Virus record (IMG/VR): IMGVR_UViG_3300040806_001314
Coordinates: 1 to 42,851 of that record
Source: a virus
Reading direction: 5' to 3' (one strand)
DNA: 42,851 nucleotides
The position numbers and the translations under genes were made by a program. This document shows, piece after piece, positions 6,230 through 14,769 of this stretch; positions within the stretch are counted from its first letter, which is position 1, and every line of letters starts with the position of its first letter. The notes beneath the pieces were generated by a model. The model searched no databases. It saw nothing but the letters and a program-made list of their open reading frames with translations, and was not told the origin of the DNA.

Positions 6230-9200
6230 ATGAGTGTTAGAATATTAGCAACAAGAGGTACAGAATCGCAAATACAATCAGCAAGTTCTGCAAGTCAATC
6301 TGAGGGGCAAATAGCCTATGCAACGGACACTAAAGACTTTTACGTTAGTGACGGTACGCAGTTTAATAAGATTGGTAAAGACCAACTATCGCAGTTTAGC
6401 GAAATATCTGTTGTTACTGATATTGGCACTTGGACGGTCAATCAAGACAACGCTTTGGACTTAAATCCCCCTGAAGGAAACCCAACAGGTATAACATTTA
6501 AACCCGACGGTACAAAGGTATTTACCATAGGGTATAGCCTTAACAGGGTGCAGATGTACGACCTTTCAACCGCTTGGGATTTAACATCCGCAGGAAGCCC
6601 TACACAAAGTGAATATTTAGTACAAAATAATTTAAGTAGCACACAGGAAGATTTCTTTATCGACTCAAGTGGTACACGAATGTATGTGCTTTCAAGAAGT
6701 TCGGATAGTATTGGTCAGTTTACTTTGAATACTGCTTGGGATATTTCAGATATTACATTTGTACAAGACGTACATTTAAACTCAACGGGTCTTAGCGGAG
6801 GAGTAGCAGGTTTTGTAACGGGAGAACCCGACCCTTCGGGTTTAACCTTTAAGCCTGATGGTACAATTCTTTATATTGTAGGATATAACCAAGACAAGGT
6901 ACATCAAATACCCTTGTCAACCGCTTGGGACATATCCACACATGGAACGATAACGTCAGTTGATGTTTCTTTAGAGGGGACTCCAAATGCTGTGCAGTTT
7001 AACAATGATGGTACAGAAATGTACGTCATGGGTTATAGTACCGATTCGATTCATTATTACTCTCTGTCTACTGCTTGGGACGTTACCACCGCTTCTTTTG
7101 TTAAAGCGTCACCGTCTTTTAGAAATATAGAAGGTACAGGCACAGGTTTTTACTACAATGAAACTGAGCAAAAAAGTTTTATATGTGGTAGGTCTACTGA
7201 TTTTGCTTACGAGGTAAATGTATCCGAAGCACTAAGATTTACCGACATTATATCCGCCCCAACTATTCAAGGTGATACGGTTGTAGCGAACGAGTTAATA
7301 ACGCCAAGTACGGGTCAAAGTAATTTTTATAACAGTGTGTACACACACGGTTTTTTACAAACTAATAGCAGTACATATTTAGGTTACAATACAGGCGCAC
7401 AAAATATAAGGATAGGAAATACTGCTTATGGCAACTTCAGGTTTCATGTTTTTCAAGGGAATTATATAGAATCTAGCTTTATAAATGACCCGACTACAAA
7501 TTTACCTAACATTAGATTTTTTAACCCTCTTATTGGGGGTGTTGGTGTATTTTCTATTGGTAAAACACATAACACAAGTTCAAACTATTTGCTTGGTGGG
7601 GTTACAGATATAGAATCTGAAGCAGATACATTTGACCACAAAGGAGAAATTACATTAGGCGGTGAACTTAAAATTGCGGGAAATCAACCGCTTAGATATA
7701 AAGACCCTAACCTGTACACGCAGGGTACACAAATAGTATTAGATAACTTTACTGAAGCGTCTGATACGGATTTACTTAATCATACACCCGACACAGGTAG
7801 TGGATATACACGAGTTTATGTTAGTTCGGGAGCAAACAACACCAATGATTACGCTAAAATATCGGGAGGCGACGGATATGTAGCTCCTGCGCGAAACAAC
7901 ACTTCTGATGGTTTTCGTTTTACAAATGACACCACTATTAGCACTGCTAACTATGAAGCAAGGGCGGTTATTAAAAGACAATCAACCAGTGATGACCCGC
8001 TTGTTTTATTTGTAAAGTACATTGATGAAGATAATTATTTTGCAATGCACTTTGCGGGTAATTATAGTTACTGTACACCAATGTCTGTAGTTAATGGAGT
8101 GCACACACAACACGGTTATTTATACTATCACGCTAACACTTCTTCCGCTGATAATATAAATATTGAAGTAGCACTAAGGGTTGTAGGTAACAATGTGCAT
8201 TTGTTTTATGAGGGCAGGTACAGAGGTAGTAGAGAGGTAAACATTACAGGCATAGGTAAGGCGGGTATTGGGTTTGGTAAGTCTAATAATTCTATACTTA
8301 CAAGTTACGATTTAACCACTAACGCTCAAATATCCAAGTTTGAAATCTACGAACTACCCGATAGTTTATTTGACGGAAGCAACTCTGTTCATTATATAGA
8401 GAATGGTGGTTTAGGTATCGGAACTACAAGTATTGGCACAGCGAAAGTGGTCATTGACCACACCAACACTAAGATGTTGGAACTCAAAAGAAATGGCACT
8501 ACAAAAGCAAGGTTTATTGCAGATAGCAATAATGGTCAATTAGATTTATATGATTCAAGCACTGTAAACAGTGTAAGATTATTATCAAGTGGTGTATCCT
8601 ATTTGAATGGGGGCAACGTAGGTATTGGAACAACGAGTCCTGCTCATAAACTTGACGTAAGCGGTGATGTGCATTTAAACAACTTGCAACTAAGTGATTT
8701 TGCAGGAGATATATATTTTGGTGTAAATAGTGCTAATAACAAGTTTAGTTACAATCAATGGTTAGCAAGTGCAAGTGGTGGTATGGTTATCAAAAATACC
8801 GCAAACGCATCAACAGGACATATAGCGTTTGAAACCTCAACAGGTGAGGCTTTAAGAATTATACGGGGCGGGCAATTACTTTTAAACGCAACAACTACTT
8901 CTTTTAGTGATAAATTATACATCAACGGAGATGCTTATGTAAACGGAGCATGGAGAGTAGGTACAAGCGGCACGTATGTAGGAAAACTATATAATACATC
9001 GGGGATATTAACTTTAGAGTCTGATAGTACACGAGACATACAATTCGGTAGTGTAACTAACGGAACTGCTATGTTTATCGAAGGTACTAACGGCAGAGTA
9101 GGTATTGGTACAACGTCACCGACAAGTTTGTTGCACTTAGAATCTGCTGAAGACGCTGTTATAAGATTAAAGTCTACCGATAACAAGGCATTTATAACCT

Positions 9201-12200
9201 TACAAGACGATGATACTAACGCTTACATATCTGCTGAAAATAGTAAATTATCTTTAGGTGCTAATCCAGGTGTAAACGCTAATAACTTAAACTTTGACAT
9301 AAGTAATAATAACGTAGGTATTGGTACATCAGCACCTACCTCTACTCTTCATGTAGCAGGTACAGCGAGAATACACTCTGCTGCAAACGGTGCTTTTGGT
9401 ACACTTACATTGGGTTCTATTAATGATATAGTTGGTGATGTTTCGTATATAGATTTTAAGAACAACGGAAGTTCTTGGATGCGGATTAACAACGGCAATG
9501 TAGGTATAGGTACAACGAGTCCAACTTCAAAACTTCATGTAGAGGGTACTTCTAAGTTTGTTGGTCAAGGTACTTGGCCGATGAGGATGGAAAACAACGT
9601 GAGTAGCGGTGATGCAGAAATGGCTTTGTGGACTGTTACAGATGTCTATGCTCAGAATGAAAATTTATCTTTAGTTGCTACCTCTAACAACTTAAATAGA
9701 CCTGTTTGGTATTTTCAAGGAAGCGGTGATGGTTGGCGAGATATTACCCTTCAAAGATATGGAGCAAGAGTTGGTATAAGAACCTTAAACCCTTCGGCTA
9801 ATCTTACCGTTCAAGGGGATGGTACAACAACGGGTAAAACGTTCTTAGCACAAGATTCAAATGGGTCTGCGCTATTTACAATTTTAGATAGTGGCAACGT
9901 AGGCATTGGTACAACCTCACCTTACGCTACTTTAACTGTTGCAGGTAACATTACTCAAACTGAAAATAGTCACCTTATATCCACAAGAAAAATTGCTGCA
10001 AGAAACGCATCGGGATTAGCGTTGTACAATGACGGAGGACAGGGTATTGATATAAAAGATAACAACGATGTAATTGTAACAAGCGGCAACGTAGGTATCG
10101 GCACTACGAGTCCCGCAAGACCACTACACGTTGATGGGTCAAGTGGCGCAAGGATAAGTTACGAATCTGCAAACATGGACTTATTCTATTACGGAATAGA
10201 GTTTAATAGACAATCTAACTATTTAAGACCTACAACAAACAGCGGTAAAAGTTTATACATAGGTTCGGGTAGTCAAAATTACACTTGGGGGAATGTTTTT
10301 ATAGACTCAGGAATTGTAGAATTTAGAAACTCTTCTTCTGAGCCTCTAATGCGTTTTGATTCATCAACAGGGAGATTAGGTATTGGTACTACATCGCCCG
10401 ACCATTTATTGCACGTTGCAGGAAATGCTAAGATGAGCAACATTTATCTGCTTGGCAATATTATACACGAAGGTGATGTAGACACTCAAATAAAATTTGC
10501 AACCGATACCATTAAGTTTGACACCGCAGGTAGTGAAAGATTAACTATTGCTTCAGACGGCAATGTAGGTATAGGCACAACGAGTCCGGGAAGAAAACTA
10601 ACTATAGCGGGAACTGATAACCTACTATTCTTAGACAGTAGCGGAAACTCTTACTTAACTATTGACAGAAACGCAACAAACAGAAGAAGCGCACTCGTTT
10701 TTTCAACCGCCGGGAATGGAACATCAGATATTCCTAATAATATTAATTGGGCGTTAGGTTCTGCTGATTCAGATGAAGTTGGTGATGGAACAGGGTTTTT
10801 TATTAATACAAATTCCTCAGCAACATCTGCAAAATTATTTATAGCCTCAACAGGTAACGTAGGTATCGGTACAACTGCACCTTCCGTAAAGTTAGAAATA
10901 GGTACTGACGGAGGCGGTGAAAACAAACTTAGAATCAATAGTGATGTTGCAACTAATTATTTACAGTTTGAATCATTAGGGAATTTTTCAAGGATAAGAA
11001 CAACTAATGGTCAAAACTTATTTTTAGAATCAGCAGGCGCAGGAGGTTATATAACCTTTAATGCCAATGGCGCTGAAAGAATGCGCGTTTTGTATGATGG
11101 AAAAGTAGGTATCGGTACTACAAGTCCTGTTGCTAAATTAGATGTAGAGGGTCTTGTTATTGCAAGAAATAACGGATTTCAATTACGAGGCACAAGCCCA
11201 AGCGCAACCACTTATACCTCAATAGAGCAAAACGGTACTGAAGGGGTATTTAGATTGTACAACGGCTCTAATTGGGGATTTATTGCAAGAGGTGTAGCAA
11301 ACAATCCGTATATAGGCGCATATCAAAATGGTAGTTTGCGTATTAGGGGATTTGGTGCTATTGATGGCAGCGATAATGCTGCTGATAAAGACCTTGCTAT
11401 TTTCGACTTTACAAATGAAAGAGTTGGTATTGGTACGCTAAACCCAACAGAAAAGTTGCACGTTGTAGGTAAAGGAGTTTTTGAATCTATTGATATTTTC
11501 AAAGTAGACACTACAGCAAACCCAAGATTAAGAGTAGGTAGGTACGATGCTGAAACCTTAAATTTCGATGTCGATGACATGGTTTCGAGGATTTATCACA
11601 AACAAGACGAAACCGATTCAAGTGTACATAAATTAAATCTTACCGTTGATTCCGATTCAACAGGAGGCTCTGAAATAAATTTAGGTTTTAGAGACAACGA
11701 TGGTAGCAACGAATCCACCAAACTTACAATACTTTCATCAGGCAAAGTAGGCATTGGTACAACAAACCCCTCACAACCACTACATGTCAATGGTAATGGT
11801 AGATTTGGTGGAGATGTATATATCAATGGGCAAATTTTACGCAGTGATAGCACAGGTACAAAAATTGGTTTTGATAATAATATAATTAGACTGCATACTA
11901 ACACCTCTGAAAGAATGCGTATTGATTCTTCAGGCAACGTAGGTATTGGAACAACATCGCCAACAACAGCATTGCAAGTCGTAGGTAGAACTAAAACATC
12001 CGAACTACACGCAAGTAATGGCAATGCTATTTACACGAATCAAGGTAAGGTTGCAATAGGCACATCTTCGGTAGACGCTTCAGCGGTGCTTAACGTAGTA
12101 GGAGATGTCAAAGCATCGGGTACTATCAAAGGTAAGATGGAGCAGATGTTTGCTTGTAGTTTCTCTGACGACTTAGGGACTACAAAACATTACATTCCAT

Positions 12201-12616
12201 TTACTTCTAATGCAGAACAGACTAACGTACACGCTGACCAAGTAGCAATGGTAATGCCATACGGAGGTAGAGTAAAATGTATTCAGATGAGATTGTCTAC
12301 TATTGACGCTGATACAACAAGAACTTTAGGTATAGAAAGTATTGCACCCGGTGTCAATATGTTTGAAAATGCAGGCAATTGGGTAGTAGAAGAAACTGAG
12401 GCTTACGAACTTGTCGCTTCAGATAATTATTATTTAGTAAATTACGTCTTCAGTAATGAAACTCATTTTGATTCGGGAGATTTACTTGCAATATCTATAC
12501 AGGACAGCGAAGATGCGTATGCAGGAAGTAAACAGGCTTACGTAAACGTTATTATAGAATACGATTTAAACAATGGTATGGGCAACGATACCGCAACAAC
12601 TAAATACACAAGTTAA
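6230..12616 (+). CDS. Giant mosaic tail fibre, 2128 residues
   Basis: Order of parts: an N-terminal segment (residues 1-55) with SEGQIAYATDTKDFYVSDG, common at fibre starts; about four or five blades with FKPDGT and LSTAWD motifs (about 75-335), like a beta-propeller; a linker; a LamG-like beta-sandwich (about 505-710); then 16 units carrying GNVGIGTTSP or variants, each followed by a KLHVxG-like strand; and a C-terminal head from about residue 1970 (FACSFSDDLGTTKHYIPF onward). The GIGTTSP repeats are typical of shaft regions in Bacteroidota phage and surface proteins. Codons ending in C or G (ccc, ggg, gac) seem more frequent than in neighbours, suggesting recruitment from elsewhere. Inferred role: receptor binding. 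Confidence 0.88.
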   Translation: MSVRILATRGTESQIQSASSASQSEGQIAYATDTKDFYVSDGTQFNKIGKDQLSQFSEISVVTDIGTWTVNQDNALDLNPPEGNPTGITFKPDGTKVFTIGYSLNRVQMYDLSTAWDLTSAGSPTQSEYLVQNNLSSTQEDFFIDSSGTRMYVLSRSSDSIGQFTLNTAWDISDITFVQDVHLNSTGLSGGVAGFVTGEPDPSGLTFKPDGTILYIVGYNQDKVHQIPLSTAWDISTHGTITSVDVSLEGTPNAVQFNNDGTEMYVMGYSTDSIHYYSLSTAWDVTTASFVKASPSFRNIEGTGTGFYYNETEQKSFICGRSTDFAYEVNVSEALRFTDIISAPTIQGDTVVANELITPSTGQSNFYNSVYTHGFLQTNSSTYLGYNTGAQNIRIGNTAYGNFRFHVFQGNYIESSFINDPTTNLPNIRFFNPLIGGVGVFSIGKTHNTSSNYLLGGVTDIESEADTFDHKGEITLGGELKIAGNQPLRYKDPNLYTQGTQIVLDNFTEASDTDLLNHTPDTGSGYTRVYVSSGANNTNDYAKISGGDGYVAPARNNTSDGFRFTNDTTISTANYEARAVIKRQSTSDDPLVLFVKYIDEDNYFAMHFAGNYSYCTPMSVVNGVHTQHGYLYYHANTSSADNINIEVALRVVGNNVHLFYEGRYRGSREVNITGIGKAGIGFGKSNNSILTSYDLTTNAQISKFEIYELPDSLFDGSNSVHYIENGGLGIGTTSIGTAKVVIDHTNTKMLELKRNGTTKARFIADSNNGQLDLYDSSTVNSVRLLSSGVSYLNGGNVGIGTTSPAHKLDVSGDVHLNNLQLSDFAGDIYFGVNSANNKFSYNQWLASASGGMVIKNTANASTGHIAFETSTGEALRIIRGGQLLLNATTTSFSDKLYINGDAYVNGAWRVGTSGTYVGKLYNTSGILTLESDSTRDIQFGSVTNGTAMFIEGTNGRVGIGTTSPTSLLHLESAEDAVIRLKSTDNKAFITLQDDDTNAYISAENSKLSLGANPGVNANNLNFDISNNNVGIGTSAPTSTLHVAGTARIHSAANGAFGTLTLGSINDIVGDVSYIDFKNNGSSWMRINNGNVGIGTTSPTSKLHVEGTSKFVGQGTWPMRMENNVSSGDAEMALWTVTDVYAQNENLSLVATSNNLNRPVWYFQGSGDGWRDITLQRYGARVGIRTLNPSANLTVQGDGTTTGKTFLAQDSNGSALFTILDSGNVGIGTTSPYATLTVAGNITQTENSHLISTRKIAARNASGLALYNDGGQGIDIKDNNDVIVTSGNVGIGTTSPARPLHVDGSSGARISYESANMDLFYYGIEFNRQSNYLRPTTNSGKSLYIGSGSQNYTWGNVFIDSGIVEFRNSSSEPLMRFDSSTGRLGIGTTSPDHLLHVAGNAKMSNIYLLGNIIHEGDVDTQIKFATDTIKFDTAGSERLTIASDGNVGIGTTSPGRKLTIAGTDNLLFLDSSGNSYLTIDRNATNRRSALVFSTAGNGTSDIPNNINWALGSADSDEVGDGTGFFINTNSSATSAKLFIASTGNVGIGTTAPSVKLEIGTDGGGENKLRINSDVATNYLQFESLGNFSRIRTTNGQNLFLESAGAGGYITFNANGAERMRVLYDGKVGIGTTSPVAKLDVEGLVIARNNGFQLRGTSPSATTYTSIEQNGTEGVFRLYNGSNWGFIARGVANNPYIGAYQNGSLRIRGFGAIDGSDNAADKDLAIFDFTNERVGIGTLNPTEKLHVVGKGVFESIDIFKVDTTANPRLRVGRYDAETLNFDVDDMVSRIYHKQDETDSSVHKLNLTVDSDSTGGSEINLGFRDNDGSNESTKLTILSSGKVGIGTTNPSQPLHVNGNGRFGGDVYINGQILRSDSTGTKIGFDNNIIRLHTNTSERMRIDSSGNVGIGTTSPTTALQVVGRTKTSELHASNGNAIYTNQGKVAIGTSSVDASAVLNVVGDVKASGTIKGKMEQMFACSFSDDLGTTKHYIPFTSNAEQTNVHADQVAMVMPYGGRVKCIQMRLSTIDADTTRTLGIESIAPGVNMFENAGNWVVEETEAYELVASDNYYLVNYVFSNETHFDSGDLLAISIQDSEDAYAGSKQAYVNVIIEYDLNNGMGNDTATTKYTS
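6475..7240 (+). repeat. Beta-propeller-like blade repeats in the fibre
   Basis: Within the 2128-residue fibre, related segments recur: ITFKPDGTKVFTIGYS with YDLSTAWDLTSA; FFIDSSGTRMYVLSRS with FTLNTAWDIS; LTFKPDGTILYIVGYN with IPLSTAWDIS; VQFNNDGTEMYVMGYS with YSLSTAWDVT; and a weaker fifth (FYYNETEQKSFICGRS). Each has a DG(T)-containing turn and a TAWD motif. Five blades are few for a closed propeller, so it may close with other strands or by oligomerisation (inference). Confidence 0.75.
8411..12108 (+). repeat. GIGTTSP shaft repeats (16 units)
   Basis: Sixteen copies of a motif with consensus GNVGIGTTSPxxxLHVxG, counted by eye, spaced roughly 60-120 residues apart with different sequence between them. 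Variants include GIRTLNP, GIGTLNP, GIGTTNP and a last degenerate VAIGTSS. The DNA copies (ggtattggtacaac and near forms) are similar enough to allow recombination. The opposite strand reads as short ORFs with VPIPTL repeats, which are mirror artefacts. Confidence 0.85.
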
Positions 12617-12618
12617 AA

Positions 12619-12942
12619 ATGGCAAACACTTACACTTGGGATTGTAAAACAGTGGATACTTATCCCACCCACAACGAGCAGACAGATGTAGTTTACAATG
12701 TACATTGGAGAGTAACAGGCTCTGATGGTACAAATGAGGCTACGCATATTGGAACTCAAACTCTTGAAACAGAAGACTTGTCGAGTTTTACCGCATTTGA
12801 TGAGGTTACTCACGCTAATGTAGTTGAGTGGACTAAAGCCGCTTTAGGTGAAGAGAGAGTAACAGAGATACAAGAAGCATTAGATGCAACACTTGTAGAG
12901 ATGGCAACGCCTACTTCTGTAACTCGTGTTATTGAAGAGTAA
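12619..12942 (+). CDS. Small fibre-associated protein
   Basis: 107 residues beginning MANTYTWDCKTVDTYPTH, then a beta-rich part (VVYNVHWRVTGSDG) and a helical acidic end (VVEWTKAALGEERVTEIQEALD). This pattern recurs in cyanophages and marine phages next to fibre genes (my recollection is a DUF7936-like family). It starts 2 nt after the fibre stop, so it is almost certainly co-translated. Likely a fibre accessory, a chaperone or a minor structural protein; function unknown. Confidence 0.75.
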   Translation: MANTYTWDCKTVDTYPTHNEQTDVVYNVHWRVTGSDGTNEATHIGTQTLETEDLSSFTAFDEVTHANVVEWTKAALGEERVTEIQEALDATLVEMATPTSVTRVIEE

Positions 12943-12954
12943 TTGATTGTATAA

Positions 12955-14769
12955 ATGGCTAGAATACAAACATACAATATAGATGATAAGATCGATGGTG
13001 ATGAGAGATTAATTGGATCAGACTCTAATACTAATCAAACTAAAAACTTTGTATTATCAGATATAGCTGACTGGATGAACTCTAGCAATGTTATAGGTAT
13101 CGCTGGTCAGATTAATTTCTTATTTCAAACAGATTCTATTACCGAAATAGGTAGAGGTAACGGTACTATAAGTTTTACAAATTATGGTGGTGATAACACT
13201 AACTTTTCTGATATAACAACTATAGTATTTAGCGGTAGTAAAAGTGATGGTACTGATGTTTCTAGTTATCTACAAACATTTGTTTCTAACATAGTTATAC
13301 TTTTTGATATAAATAATGTTTCTAATTTTGGAACATACACTTTAGAATATTTTACTCAAATAGGTAGTAGTAATTTTTACGAAGCAACACTAGCCGTTAA
13401 TTCTTCAAACGGTAGTCTTTCTGCGGGTAGCGTATATGGTTTTTCTTTGTATCAAAGTGTAACAGGTGGTGGAACAAGTGGTCCAGTGAGCTACATACAA
13501 ATGCAATCACCTAACAATACGATTTACAATGTTTATATTACTAACGACGGTGTTTTTCTACCCGTTTTAGGAACACCTATACCTCCAGATATACTTGAGC
13601 TACCTACAGTGCAGCATGATAAAACAATAACATTATACAGCCTTAATGCTGTAACTAGTAGTGTAAATGCTAACCCAGAAGAAGAATCTACACTTCAATG
13701 GCAAATTAGTAATGATGGAGTTACAAACTGGGTGGATATAGCTGGCGCAACAGCAGTTACTCATAATGTTGACCTAACGGAGTTTTACAAGTATATACGT
13801 ATAAAACAGACAGAGACAAATTTCTTTGGTGTAGATACAGCTGAGTCTACAGGTTTTTACACGATTTACTCTACTGTTTTAGCTAATATTTTTAGAGATC
13901 GCGTTAATAGCTTAGGAGGCTCTGTAGAAAGTATGACATGTCTGTATAATGATTTAGATGAATTAAAACCATCTGCTCCTTATAGCCAGGGAAAATTATT
14001 GAACAACTCGGGTCTTGAAAAACCAGGTATTGCACTGTCTCTTGAGTTGTTAGATAAAAACTATTTAGGCCCGTGTGTAAAAGCAGCTAAGCTTGTTGGG
14101 ACAGTAACCGTACTTCAGGACATCTATTTTAACAACGGTGTCTTGGATTCAACCGCGTTATTAACGTTTGCTAATGGTGGTGATGTTTTTGTCCATACTT
14201 GGTATGACCAATCAATATACTCTAACCATGCAAAAACAACAGATATTTCTTTAATGCCATACATCGTTTTATCTGGATCTTATTTAGGTTATATTAAAAA
14301 CAGAACAACAGCTTCTAATCAATCTATGTTGTCAAAGTTTAGTTATAAACCAGACGAAGAATTTTCATCTTATATAGTTAAACGTGTTACAGGTTCTGGT
14401 GTTGGTGGTGGTACAGATTCTAACACGTCTTACTACGGTGTTGCTCAACAGGGAAGTACACTTGATCCTCAAGATTTGTCAGGTAATGGCGGAACACCAA
14501 CTTTTAATGATGCCTCTTCACCTATTCAGTATTACAGTAACGGCAGTGCTCTTACAAACCCAAATAGAGATGATTTGTATAACGAGATAAGCAGTGATTT
14601 TAAGTTAATAACCACATTAGCTACATCACAGCTAAGTCTTAAATTAATGGTTGGTTATGGTTTAGCTGCGTTTAATAATGTTTTGTATAAAGAGATAATA
14701 GTATATAGAGATCAAAGTGTAAGATCTCAAGTAGAGAAAGATATAAAACTAAGGTATAATTTAGCGTAA
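12955..14769 (+). CDS. Tail adsorption protein with Ig-like and LamG/ArabFuran-like domains
   Basis: 604 residues. Residues 1-170 (MARIQTYNIDDKIDGDERLIG, with AGQINFLFQ) are a paralogue of the N-terminal module at 5313. Residues about 210-305 look like an Ig-like or fibronectin-like domain (LQWQISNDGVTNWVDIAGA). Residues about 345-604 resemble the concanavalin-fold domain of alpha-L-arabinofuranosidase B: VFVHTWYDQSIYSNHAKTT, followed by a sandwich ending in KEIIVYRD. This suggests carbohydrate binding to the host surface; enzymatic activity cannot be judged. It ends in a TAATG overlap with the next gene. Confidence 0.75.
   Translation: MARIQTYNIDDKIDGDERLIGSDSNTNQTKNFVLSDIADWMNSSNVIGIAGQINFLFQTDSITEIGRGNGTISFTNYGGDNTNFSDITTIVFSGSKSDGTDVSSYLQTFVSNIVILFDINNVSNFGTYTLEYFTQIGSSNFYEATLAVNSSNGSLSAGSVYGFSLYQSVTGGGTSGPVSYIQMQSPNNTIYNVYITNDGVFLPVLGTPIPPDILELPTVQHDKTITLYSLNAVTSSVNANPEEESTLQWQISNDGVTNWVDIAGATAVTHNVDLTEFYKYIRIKQTETNFFGVDTAESTGFYTIYSTVLANIFRDRVNSLGGSVESMTCLYNDLDELKPSAPYSQGKLLNNSGLEKPGIALSLELLDKNYLGPCVKAAKLVGTVTVLQDIYFNNGVLDSTALLTFANGGDVFVHTWYDQSIYSNHAKTTDISLMPYIVLSGSYLGYIKNRTTASNQSMLSKFSYKPDEEFSSYIVKRVTGSGVGGGTDSNTSYYGVAQQGSTLDPQDLSGNGGTPTFNDASSPIQYYSNGSALTNPNRDDLYNEISSDFKLITTLATSQLSLKLMVGYGLAAFNNVLYKEIIVYRDQSVRSQVEKDIKLRYNLA

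Noticed and set aside
8935-12024. Several antisense ORFs with repeated VPIPTL motifs
   Set aside because: These are the reverse translation of the GIGTTSP repeats of the fibre and not independent genes.
8411-12108. Regular DNA repeats considered as a CRISPR-like array
   Set aside because: Repeats keep the reading frame, vary in sequence and spacing, and encode GIGTTSP protein units.
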